Shown here one piece after another: positions 32,911-43,644 of a stretch of 64,000 bases of DNA (position 1 is its first letter; the number at the start of each line of letters is the position of its first letter). The DNA is from Ryuthela nishihirai (lineage: Eukaryota > Arthropoda > Arachnida > Araneae > Heptathelidae). The stretch is taken from assembly GCA_038380435.1 (NCBI GenBank), contig JAWZYU010000001.1, forward strand, positions 15,480,001-15,544,000, written 5' to 3'. The notes beneath the pieces were generated by a model. The model was not told where the DNA came from. It searched no databases and was given only the letters and a program-made list of their open reading frames with translations. The position numbers and the translations under genes are program-made.

Positions 32911-33866
32911 CGAAAAAGCCCAGGCCCGCCATCACTGTCAACTGCCGAAGTTCTTGATGATGTGTCAGCATTTTACTCGCTCATCCAGAAAATCTCTTAG
33001 AAGGTTATCTTCACAGGTTGGACTGTCATCAGCTAATGTTTTCAGAGCTATAAAGAAGTTAAAATTTCATGCCTGCCGCAATGGTGTCGTTCATGAACTG
33101 AAAGAACCAGACCATGAAAAACATGTACGGTACTGTCGTTGGTTTCGTTCTTTTGTTGATGAAAATGGAATTGAGGTGTTGGACCGTGTTTATTTCAGTG
33201 ACGAGGCTTGGTTTCACTTGGATGAGTATTTGAACAGTCAAAACAATCGAATATGGAGCAGTGAAAATCCTCACACTTTTCACGAACGACCATTACACGC
33301 ATGGGAAATTGGTGTTTAGTGTGCAATTTCCCGTCGTCGTGTGATAGGGTGTTTATTTTTTGACTCACCTGTAACTGGTGAAGTTTATCATGACCTCATC
33401 CAACAGTTTATTGCACTATTGGATGTGAATGAACCAGTGTTGATTTCAACAAGATGCCGCGACCGCCATACTGCAAATGATACAATAGTCATGTTGCAGG
33501 AATTTTTGGTGATCATTAATTTCAAACAATTTGTGACCCCTAAGATCCCTAGATCTTACTTCTCCAGATTTTTTTCTTTGGGGATATCTCAAATGTATAG
33601 TGTTTCAAAACAATCCTCATTCCCTTGAAGAATTGAAAGCTAACACTGAAAGAGATATTTTAAACATAAGAAAACAAACATTACGAAAGGTGGCTGCAAA
33701 TGTCATGAAACGGGTACGAACCTGCATCCAGGTTGCAGGAAATCACTTTCATCATCTGTTGTAAAGGTTGATATATGTCAAATTTGCATCTTTTGAAATT
33801 TGTGTCTTTTGTCAAGTTTAAACAGAAAAATGCAATAGAGGGTTGCGTCCTTATTGAAACACCCTG

Positions 33867-34769
33867 TACATGTGTAAGATACTATTCGTAGTGACATCAT
33901 ATTTGCTTTCGATAAAAAAAATTCAAAATTTTATGACCATTTCAAATTGACAATTCGAAAATAAAGGGTCAAAAATGGCATTTGTTCTATTTCTAATATT
34001 TGAATAGCTATTCATTCGAAAGTTTTCATTTTTCATAAAGGAATAGAAAAATGCATAATTTACCTTTCAAGATAAAGCGGAACTATCAGAGCATGTGCTA
34101 ATTGTATTGTGTTTATATACAGGATGAAGCGATGATATCACGTTTATATATTATGCAATGGTTTGAAAACAGCAACTCTACCATCTGTGCCTCGAAGACA
34201 TTCAAGATTCAAAGGAAAATCCTAAAACTCCCAAATAACGTTTTAGCAAAGGGTCCTAGATGTGCAAGGTGCCCGACCATGCCCGATTCAATTACAGCAA
34301 CTGTAGCACCCATAGCGGCAAATTTAGCTAGTTAACAAACCGAACTCGGCAACAAAATGAGATGGAGAAATAATGTAAATCGAAAAGATGTAAAGCATCT
34401 TCTGAATGAATAGTGGGAAACGATATATGGTACGCACGAAATGAATGGATATAAATGTAGCACGAAATGAAATCTATAAACGCCAGTTATTCGAAATCGT
34501 ATTCTTTCCCTGATACCTCTCCGTGATTTATGATATATTTTATCAGTCACCCCATATTAAAATATATATATATATATTTACAGAAATATTGAGACAGAAA
34601 TTATTTTTTGTGCTGACGATATTTTTTTTATAAAAGTACCAGTTATGAACAATTATACTAAATAGAAAATAGGGATGTTCGTCGACTCTATCAATTGTTT
34701 ATATTAAATAAATTAAGTGTTAAAAAGTCTAAAACATGCTACACACAATTGCAATTGAAGGCATCAGCT
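33867..34769. other. Unassigned AT-rich DNA
   Basis: No gene recognised. A TA microsatellite lies at about 34562-34577. Confidence 0.4.
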
Positions 34770-35244
34770 GATGGCACCATGGGATCTGTAATAATTTATT
34801 ATCACACGACTGTTAGAACATTTTGAATTGCAACCGATACCGTGTTACAAAGGTTGGTGAAATTAAATACCTGGGGGTGATTATTGATAAACATCTTTCA
34901 GAAAGTATCGCATTGATTATATTGTTGGTAAAATAAAAATAAATATATAGTTAAACTGTATACTTTAAGATTGATGTTGGATAAAAGAAGTCTAAAAATA
35001 TTTAATTTTGCCTGTGTATGTAGTCAGATACAATACGAAATAAAAGCCAGGAGAGGAGCTGGAAAAATAAAATTATGCAGGCTGCTGATTCTGCAAACAT
35101 TTACGTTTAGAATTACTGATAATAAAAGTTGGTTTTCTGAATCGTGTTCCAATATTTAAAAAAGTGGCTTTCTTCAACTCTACATTTTAAAGGTTATTCA
35201 ATATGTTCAGTTTAAGTTACATCTATTTCATACTCGACATGCAT
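34770..35244 (+). pseudogene. LINE C-terminal fragment, part 1 (CR1/Jockey-like)
   Basis: Plus-strand pieces read VGEIKYLGVIIDKHL (the post-catalytic RT motif), then MLDKRSLKIFNFACVCSQIQ and YEIKAR-GAGKIKLCRLLILQ-like text, and a FHTRHAYTLN ending. This is the region after the RT core. The frame is broken by stops. It is interrupted at about 35250 by a Tigger-like element and resumes at about 38021. Confidence 0.7.
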
Positions 35245-38020
35245 ATACACTCAATTCTGCCTTTACACGGTAGATAGGTTCCCGAAAAAACTGCGCAAAA
35301 ATAAAGTGTAAAAAAAATACAGTGCATATGAAAAAAATATAAGATTGGTTCACACTTGAAAACCCAATACAAATAATAAGTTGTTTTCAAACAAATCAAA
35401 TCAAAATCTTTAATTAAATCTTAAATTTGATTTTTATTCACTTAAACACAATTTTTATTTTATAAACTTATAACGATAATTATATGAACATTTATAAAGT
35501 AAGTTATCCTTCATAAAGAAAATAATATGTCACTAATTCAAGAATACAAAAGTGCAAAAAAATGACTTACATATGCTTATTAACTAGATTTTATTCGTTG
35601 TCACTTTCTGACAATAGACGCATTCGTTTGCGTAAGACTGGAATTAAATCACTTTCATCGCTTGAAATATTTTGGCCGTCGTGTTCATACTCCAATGGTG
35701 AAATGCTCTCTGTGGCATGGGGAACTAAATTATCACTTGTTTCCAGTGATTCTGAAGTTTTTTGTCAACGAACTCTGTAATCAATCGTTGAGAACCTTCT
35801 TTGACTAGATCTTTGTATAATCTTTGATAACGCACCGTACTTGACTCCAGTTCATGTTTAAACTGCTCAGCTACTTCGACAACGGGATAATATATAAGAA
35901 AATGACTTTCCAATTTACTAGCCAGTTGAAGCTCTCCTTTAATTAAATCTGCAGTGAGTGGGATCTCTTCATCATAATCACTTTTTTCTTTTTCATCAGG
36001 AATCTCACGGACAACTTCTATTATTTCATCTTCGCTAAGAGCTTTGTCAACCAGCAATTCATCATCAATATCTGCAAACGATAAATCATCGAATCCTTCT
36101 CCATCAACTGCATTTGCTAAAGTGATGATATCAGAATATTCAGTCGTATTAGGGTGGTCAAGATCTTTGCTTTTTACACATTATGGCCAAATAGCTTTCC
36201 AGCTATTTGGGCCAGAATTGGGTGTATATACAGACAGTTTAAAGTTGGTGGTTTTAATTCCGGTAACGTCACTGCAGCACGTCTGATACAATCTAAAATA
36301 GAAAATTTCTTCCACACATCAATAACTGTTAGTGTTTTATCCTTATCTAGTTTATCCAAAATTAGTTTTAAGTTTTAAATGTGACAATTATACCCTGTTC
36401 TAGTGGTTGCATTAAAGATGTCGCATTATGCGGCAGAAAACAAAATTGCACATTTGGGTGTTCCAAAACAGGATGGCCAGGAACATTGTCTATAATCAAT
36501 AGAACTTTAAATTCGAGATTTTTTTTCTTCAAATAGCGTTTAACTTCTGGAACGAAACATTTATGGGACTATTCCTTAAAAGTTTCTTTTGTAGCCCAGG
36601 CTTTTTTGTTTGCCATCCAATACACTGGCAATTTATTCAAATCTACAGCTGTCATTGACCGTGGTCTTAGGGATCGATTGACGAGCAGCGGCTTTAACAT
36701 ACGATTTCCTGAAGCGTTGGTGCAAAATGGAAAAAGTCACACGATCCTTACCTGCTTTAAAGCCACCAACAGTTCTTTTTTGTGATTTTGCTATGTAGAT
36801 TCTACTCGGCATTTTTTTCCAAAAAATATCAGTTTCATCTGCATTCCAAACTTGATCAAGAGTGTATTCACAATCTTCAATGATTTGGTCTAATTTTCGA
36901 CAAAATTCTTTAACAGCCTGCTTATCTGCAGATGCAACTTCACCTTTTGTCTTTACTTTATGAAACGCGTGTTTTTGAAGAAATCCTGCAAAAAATAAAT
37001 AATTTTTCTTTAACTGACTGATGTGGTTGGTTCCATTTCTTGTATCTGCTTATATATTCGTAATGCCATCTGTTTGATGGTATTTCTATCTAGAGGTATT
37101 CTTTTTTGCGAGTTATCTTCTTCCCACATTACTAGTGCCTTTTCCATCTTCACTGTTACAATATCTCTCGTTAGAGCTCAGTTTTGTTCCAGAAAGCACA
37201 GATTTGCTAATAACATCTTCGTTTTTCTTTATGTTCTTACGGTAGCTTTGTTCAAACCAAAATATTTACCTGTGGATGTTGAACCTTCTCCAGTTGCAAG
37301 ACGACTAAAATTTGAATCTTAGTATCCAAAGACATAGCTTTCCTTTTCTGCTTTTGCAGAATTGAATTATCCCACATCGTGGTAAGGCTTACAAAAAATA
37401 TTTGAATTGTAGTTAATAAATGAGATGATAAAAAAATTGTAAATTATCTAGCAGCAAAATTTAATAAATTCATATTACGCAAACAAAACTTCAAAAAATA
37501 AAACACATTTTTTTTCGATTTCTTCTGTTAAACATCTAAACACTTTTAAATTTAAACACGAAATGAGAGACCGAGACTAACGTATGTATTGAATATAAAA
37601 TTAAAGGGAATTCCCTGAACTCTATGTTGCCACTGAATTCCGAATGAAGTAGGTTTTGTACAATTTTTCCATAAAATAGAGAATAAAATAGAGAAAACTT
37701 GTTGTGTAGTTATGTTAGTGTAGTTTTTATTTTGGGGATTTTAGTGCACAAAATGCGTATCTATAGTATATCTTTGAAGTTAAAACTGCTTCGAAAAATG
37801 TGATCATAAAAACGGCGTCTTTGTTATAAATGTAGATTCTAAGAATTTTTTCTTGAATAGGAATATTTTTTCAGAATTAAAATGGAGATTTTTAAAAAGG
37901 CGCCGTTTGACCCGTGTTAGATCAAAATTAATCGTGTAAAAAGAGAATTGGAAATTTTTTCTAAACCGTGTTAAATCAAAATCATGTAAAAAAATCCGTG
38001 TAAAAACAGTGCATACCACT
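35245..38020 (-). mobile_element. Tigger/pogo-like DNA transposon inserted in a LINE
   Basis: The right end on the minus strand reads GTGGTATGCACTGTTTTTAC followed by ACGG, the pogo/Tigger terminal style; a diverged counterpart with CTTTACACGG lies at 35265-35274. The LINE reading on either side is continuous in subject matter, which supports an insertion. Internal sequence encodes a CENP-B/Jerky-type DDE transposase in broken minus frames (next entry). The region 37385-38000 is non-coding AT-rich sequence with TTAAACACG-type repeats belonging to the right end. Confidence 0.75.
35562..37390 (-). pseudogene. Tigger/Jerky-type DDE transposase pseudogene
   Basis: From about 37390 down: a DNA-binding start (MWDNSILQKQKRKAMSLDTK), QKRIPLDRNTIKQMALRIY, then FLQKHAFHKVKTKGEVASAD, LDQVWNADETDIFWKKMPSR (first catalytic Asp), GGFKAGKDRVT, LIIDNVPGHP (second Asp) and, in another frame, PEVKRYLKKKNLEF-like text; then the 61-codon frame 36359-36174 (TLTVIDVWKKFSILDCIRRA) and the acidic C terminus 36057-35725 (LSEDEIIEVVREIPDEKEKS). 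At least four frameshifts or stops. The domain order CENP-B-like HTH, DDE, acidic tail matches pogo/Tigger transposases. Confidence 0.85.
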
Positions 38021-38395
38021 TAGAGACTTTTCAACGAAATTGCAACTACTACGCAGATTAAAGAAAATTATTACTCGTGATATAAACTGCAGTGGACCTG
38101 AACTATATAACAGTGTCCCAGAAACAAGGGAGAAAATTACTTCAAAATATATATTTAAGAAATCTCTGTTTAAAAACACTGAGTGATTAATAAATGTTAT
38201 ATTTTAGGCTACCAGCATTCAAAGAGTGGCTGAATTACTTCCTGTTGACGAAATAAATTCCATTTTTGAATTTACACTTTTTTGTTAACTATACACCAGC
38301 ACTCAAGTATTTAGTTAATTTAGCTGGGTTATATTGCTATAATTTTGTATCGATATATTTGGATTCAATAAAAATGGAATTGAATTGAATATAGA
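38021..38395 (+). pseudogene. LINE C-terminal fragment, part 2, and 3' UTR
   Basis: Reading resumes after the Tigger element with LRRLKKIITRDINCSGPELY and FKKSLFKNTE followed by a stop at about 38183, the end of a CR1/Jockey-like ORF2. The 3' UTR ends with a repeated GAATTGAATTGAA tail near 38380-38393. Confidence 0.7.
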
Positions 38396-39116
38396 GCTGC
38401 ACATATACAAATGCTGTGGGAATGTGCTCGATTCTGTAGGCCTTAGCTGCGCCTAATGCTTTGCTAATGATGGCAGCTACTATTTAATATATACTACTCT
38501 TCAAGACTTTCTCCTATCATATTAACAGAGACTGAATGCTGTTCTTTCCCATACAGCATCTACTGGAACGAGGCGGAATCCTATCCTTTGATACAGGCAT
38601 TCACTTGACTAACCTCAAGATTCGACGATAGGAAATTCTAGCCTCTCCTTACTATGCCGCTTCTCTCTTAATAGCCAAAACCCTTTCCTTTAGTCCCTGC
38701 GAGAATGAGCAACGTCACCTTTAAAAAATGGTGACGTTGCTCTCTCCCGTAGGAGCTTTTTTTCGTGCTTTGAGGCGCTACAAGAACTCCTTGACATTGG
38801 TACATCAGCTGCTATTATTTGCGTTGCTTGCTCGCCTCCTTCTCGTATGATCCACCCCTAACCACCTCCGCTGAAAGAGAAGTGTCAGCGGAGATCCGGC
38901 AGCAGCTGTCATAAAATCATTTCATTAGCGTTCACTGTCAACGACACCTGGAGCCTCCCAAATGACACAACAGCAGACTTCTCAGTAAGTAGACATAACT
39001 AAACCACGAACAACAAATTAGGAAACATTTCTTTTTAAGATAATCCTGGAAACATACATATAATACATATTAAACAAAAATAGCCACAAGAAAATGAAAT
39101 ACGTTATATATGTATA
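38396..39116. other. Unassigned DNA with a perfect 13-bp hairpin
   Basis: No gene. A hairpin with perfect arms GAGCAACGTCACC (38707-38719) and GGTGACGTTGCTC (38730-38742) around a 10-base A/T loop stands out; flanking sequence is not otherwise repeated in the window. Confidence 0.6.
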
Positions 39117-39492
39117 TGGGGTTGTTTACCTATGAGGGGCACTTTTTTGCATGCAATGAGTTAAATGGCCAAACCTCAAGGATTCCAAGGGTTTAGGGAT
39201 GGCTGGATTACTGGATCCACTGGACAACTGTTAGGGGACAAATGGAAGCTCCCGGTAAAGTCATCCAGCCAGCTCTCCAACGTGCATAGATTATGGCTCT
39301 CTCCTCCATACGGGGTCATGGCTTAATGTTTCATGCGACAGTTATTTTCTAAGCGCATCGGACCTCATTTTTTAACGAGACAGAAGATATTTAGTGGAGA
39401 TAAATTTCAATGCAGGTGCAATTGGAACTCGAACCTGGGAACTATAGATTATGAGCCAGGGATATTACAGTCTAAACTACCTCGCCCGCCCT
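39117..39492 (-). repeat. SINE1, diverged copy
   Basis: Blocks GGGGTTGTTTACC, GAGTTAAATGGCCAAACC and GGAACTCGAACCTGGGAACT (reverse of the B-box region) identify the family; many substitutions. Almost full length. Confidence 0.8.
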
Positions 39493-39539
39493 ATGTATTT
39501 ATGTATGTAATTTAAATATTTATGCAAATACCTCTTACT

Positions 39540-40450
39540 AAATACACTCTGTAACACTGAAATTGCAACACTCAGAAGGAATGATGGTACTGCATGCAAT
39601 TCAGCAGGTGGCTGAGTTGTGCCGAGATATGCAAATTATTAAAATATGGGACTGATCCTGATGGAGCGTTTGCCAATATCTGCGAGAACGCCGCTGCCAT
39701 AACGTTACAATTAAGACAGGTTTTTTAGTGAGAAGAGTCTTCTTGATTCGAGCTTCCAGTTCTAAGAAGAAATGAAGTTTGTATGGAATGCCAAGCTACA
39801 GTTTCGCCTACCATATCGCCAGCTGAACGAATTTGACAGAGGACGGTTTATTTACCTCCCGAATATTCTGGATGATCAACTCGCCATATTGTGCAGCTTT
39901 GGGTAATGACAAGGCAACAGCGTATCCATCATGGCAACAGGTGTTGAGAGACAGTATGACCTTTTGTCTGCCAGGATCTGGAGCATGCAGGATGATCACA
40001 CCACAGGAGAACTGTTTGATCCGGCGACAAGCTTACTCCACCCCTACATCTACTCTATCTAACACCAGAAGAGCTTTGCTATAAAAGAAATAAATGTTGT
40101 TATAAGTTGCCCCATGACCAGACAAGCCATATCTTGAAGACTGGCAGAGGCAGGACTTCATGCGTGGCATCCATTGCATCTCCTGCACCTAACCAATGAC
40201 AATCGTCGTCAGCATTTGGAATAGTGCCCTGTTCAAGTAAACTGGAGCACAGAATGGTGTCGTGTTTATTCAGAGACGGATATCGTTTTGTTTGGGGTCC
40301 GATGATCGCAGGGTCACGTATAGAACAGAAGTGGAGAAAGGAGTAATTCGAGAGTAATTATCGAGCGGCATACAGCGCGAACGGCACGTGGAACAGTCAG
40401 CTACGCAATTGAACACCTCTTAGTGTTTCTCATAAGCAGTTTGACAATGG
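39540..40450 (+). pseudogene. Tc1-like transposon remnant (5' part)
   Basis: The left terminal sequence AATACACTCTGTAACACTGA is related to the reverse complement of the end at 53530-53566, so both belong to one Tc1-like family. Plus-strand transposase pieces: YRQLNEFDRGRFIYL (about 39825), YRVSIMATGVERQYD (HTH end), RLAEAGLHAWHPLHLLHLT, NDNRRQH-E and W-TEWC-V text around the first catalytic block near 40260 (SETDIVLFG where SDESRF is expected). The 3' part is absent. Confidence 0.7.
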
Positions 40451-40892
40451 TATGAGCATAAGCAGCTCATACCATTAATCGCTTAACAAAGATGCCAGAG
40501 AACACGTTTAAAATTTATCTTGATGAGCGATAAATATCAACGACAAATTTAAAGTTACATTACATCGAGAGAAAAAGGAAGAAGCCGAAAGATCTTTTAA
40601 CAGAAAGTTCTTCTTGGCACCAATAACATTTTGCGACAATATACTAAAAATTGGAACTTAGCCCGTTTGGCACTTCAAATGTTCCGAATGTTCTTGCTTT
40701 TTTTCTGTTCTATTCCGTTACTCCAACTGAAACAGCTAGCAATTGTTACTAAAAAGACATCAACCCGCTAATCTGTTCGTAGACGCGATTCATCAAGAAC
40801 AGAACAATATGAAGGGATATTAGGCTTTTGAAGATAATCGAATAAATACATGATCATCAGAAAAGCTATCATAACTTTAAATGCCGATGGGG
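40451..40892. other. Unassigned DNA
   Basis: Nothing recognised besides a short inverted repeat of GGTATGAGC near 40448-40475. Confidence 0.35.
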
Positions 40893-41232
40893 TGGGGAGT
40901 TGCCTCAGTCGGTAGAGGACCAGGCTCGTAAACTGTAATTCCTACATCTGAACCCAAACAACAATCACATTGGAAAGCCTACCGTCCATTTGATGGGAAG
41001 CAAAACCTTGACTCCCGTGTGCAAAAAAAAGAACACGCTGATTGGCCTGGGCCACGCAGCATGTTCTTCGTGCAGGCAGAATCGCAGTTATTATGGAAAG
41101 CATACGGGAGGTTTCCATCTGTCTCCTTACAGATATTCAGCAGATCCCTTTCCCCAACCTTCTTTGAGCCCTTAGGGTACTTATGAGTTGGCCATTTAGC
41201 CCACTGAGTGTAAAACGAAACGTGCAGCTTAG
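40893..41232 (+). repeat. SINE1, diverged copy
   Basis: Begins with a tRNA-like head (TTGCCTCAGTCGGTAGAGGA) and ends GAGTTGGCCATTTAGCCCAC followed by a diverged GTGCAGCTTAGAGATATT. The centre differs from other copies, with an internal duplication of ACACGCTG/CATG sequences. Confidence 0.75.
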
Positions 41233-41237
41233 AGATA

Positions 41238-41311
41238 TTCAAGTATCTGCTAGCAGGAGTTTCTTAAGTAGGAGTTTCAATTCAAGTATCTGCTAGCAGG
41301 AGTTTCTTAAG
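41238..41311. repeat. 31-bp direct duplication
   Basis: The segment starting TTCAAGTATCTGCTAGCAGG is present at 41238-41268 and 41281-41311 without a difference by my reading, separated by 12 bp that partly repeat its end. Confidence 0.85.
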
Positions 41312-41779
41312 CAGCTATATTAAAGAGGGTATATCGTTTGGTTCAGCATTGTTTTATGCAGTGAGGTTTTATTAAACTAGCAGTGACATTACGGTGTAGT
41401 GTAACTTGTATATCTTGTTTGAAATACAGTAAACTCACATCTGGCATTTATGGTAAATGGGATTGCCTGTTAGATGAATCTGCCGGTTGCAGAAATAATG
41501 CTTTTATAGAAACCAAATACAAAGTACAATCTTGTATTCAAAACTTATTTGAAAGAAAAATGTAGTTAAAAGCAATGATAATACAAATGAAAACATCTGA
41601 AATATAACTCTTTGATATGTATTTTCACAATGGATGTCTAAATCCGTATACTTAACAAAAAACTTCGGGAACTGCCTCATTGAAAACCATCATGGAAAGA
41701 ATTGTAATTTTGGCTGTCTATAGACAGTACCGAATTTTCCTAATAACGAAACGTGAAAGAGAAATTTTGAAATGTAAAG

Positions 41780-41975
41780 CCGTCCAGTGACGAATGGTTA
41801 GCGGCTTGGCTATCTAAGGGACCTGGGTTCGAGCCCCGGGTAAGGCATGGGTGTTCGTGTTGGTTTTCTGCTGAAGTCCTGCCATCCTGACATACCTGGT
41901 ATGGTACATAAACTGGCAGGCTCCTGTCAGACCTCTGTGGGAAGCAGCTCCTTGAGATGGTATTTATTTTATTTT
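41780..41975 (+). repeat. SINE2, full-length-looking tRNA-derived copy
   Basis: The most complete SINE2 in the window: a tRNA-like head (CGTCCAGTGACGAATGGTTA, B box GGTTCGAGCCC at 41827-41837) followed by a body with TTTTCTGCTGAAGTCCTGCC, AAACTGGCAGGCTCCTGTCA and GCAGCTCCTTGAGATGG and a T-rich end. The A box is less canonical than in SINE1. Related copies at 22372, 32194 and 51371. Confidence 0.8.
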
Positions 41976-43583
41976 TTAAAGTCGGTAGAACGGCATAGAA
42001 AGGAAAAAAAATTACTGGGATACGAGAATAGTGAAACTAAGCTGAACTTTAATTTCAGAAAAAAGAATTACTTATGCATTTATGAATGCAATATAGTTTA
42101 CTGACTAGATTCTAGACTCTGATGCCATTTCATAATGGTCATCCACCGAACTATCATTTGATTCTTGAGTAGCAGCTGATGTCGAGGGTAGAGAAGAGAT
42201 AAAAATATACCTAGTAGTTATCATGAGCAAATTTTTCATGTCTGCTTGCCTGTGTGTTTCCTTTTCATCTGTGTGTTATTTTAGAAAAGGCCATAATAGG
42301 TTCAAATGTTCAGTTGCTCATCCGGAATGAGAATTCCGGTTGTTTGAGTACCCGATAACCGAGAGTTTACTGTATTACGATTTAGTTTTCGAATTTCCCA
42401 AAAGTTGTAATTGATGGTGGAAACATTTGAAAATTCCCAAAATTCAAACGAATATTGCAAATTATCTATTTGTACGGGAAATATTTTGTTTTAGTGGTGG
42501 AGAGGGATGATTAAGGATTTTATATTGGAATCAACAATTCCTCCATTCACCCCCATGGGGGTTGGTAAAACGAAGCTTTTTAAGTAGTTAATGAAAATCC
42601 CTTTCTGTTGAATTCATATTAAAGAAATATGATGATTCATAATTTTTAAATCCTCCAAAACGCTTTAATTTACACCGTTAGATTCAACTCTTTTTTAGTT
42701 TTGGACACAATTAAAAACTCTTTTGGTTTAGAGAGGTATTGATGGAATATTAGGATCTGCATTTTCAGAATCTCCACTAGCTTTAATAGCACCTTCTAAC
42801 GGTGGAATTTTTTTTTAATTGCAAAATTTTAAATGAATGTTGCCAGAAATTTATTATTGCAAAAATATGAAATTTTGGTGTTGACTGGGATGGTCAGGAA
42901 GGGAATAGGAAAACGAATTTTTATTTTTTAAATAGATAAATGAAAAATTTTTGTGTTGTATAAGTACTAATAAAATATTACTACAGTTCTTTTGAAAACA
43001 AGCATGATTTGAAGAAAATTGTATTGTATTGTAATTTTCATTGAACAATTTTTACTTGAATTCACGTTCAGTGCTCATCCATTTTAAATTGCAACAAATA
43101 TATTATTATTTTAGTTGTAATTCATCATTATAGTCGACTTACTAAAATCATAATGCTTGCTTGCTGAAGGCACATTTTGACTGCCTCTTAATCTTGACTG
43201 AAAAACAAATGCTTTTAATTAATGATAACAATATGCGCTCTTTTTTTTTCTATCTAAAAGTCTTTGTCTTCATTTTCAATTAACTTACCTTTAAGGGACG
43301 TTGCTACTCAGTCACAAAACCATTTCTTGCAGTTGCAAAAGACACTGAGAGTTTTTAAAAATACACCGAATTGGTTGATAGGAGGCTGAGTCTCCTCTCA
43401 AGTGAGCGTCATTTGTCAGTTAATTGAAGTGCGTTTTAAAAGAGATTGTGATTTGAGACCCCGAAACATCAAGAGCGATCGGAGCAAATGATAAAATTTT
43501 AATTCTGTTTCTGAAAGGGAACTATCAAAAGAGCGAGCGAAAGAGTTTCATCTATATTTAAAATGTAACCAACAAATACATTA
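41976..43583. other. Unassigned AT-rich DNA
   Basis: No supported gene or repeat. Short frames are stop-delimited noise. Confidence 0.4.
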
Positions 43584-43644
43584 TTGGTTTTGGGTCGACA
43601 GTGCCGCCAAATGCAGATTTGTGGCACTGTCGACCCAAAACCAA
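43584..43644. repeat. Perfect 22-bp foldback at the outer edge of the left arm
   Basis: Arms at 43584-43605 and 43623-43644 (TTGGTTTTGGGTCGACAGTG plus CC and its complement) surround a 17-base loop. The right arm is polymerase coding sequence; the left arm is an inverted duplicate of it, so the polymerase sequence folds back on itself exactly where homology to the polymerase begins. Confidence 0.92.

Larger units (their letters stand above)
31972..33866 (+). mobile_element. Mariner/Tc1-superfamily transposon with two SINE insertions
   Basis: The ends are CAGGGTGTTTC at 31972 and its reverse complement GAAACACCCTG ending 33866, each next to TA, the superfamily target. The transposase is read on the plus strand in pieces from about 32160: SFSKNERVV; then FPQSAVPKKSTISRLIDKF before the SINE; FRAIKKLKFHACRNGVVHEL, RVYFSDEAWFHLDEY (first catalytic Asp intact) and VIGCLFFDSPVTGEVYHDLI; the second block is degenerate (CRDRHTANDT); the third reads LDLTSPDFFLWGYL in a shifted frame. 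Translation would end at TAA 33762-33764. SINE2 and SINE1 interrupt the N-terminal half. Confidence 0.9.
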
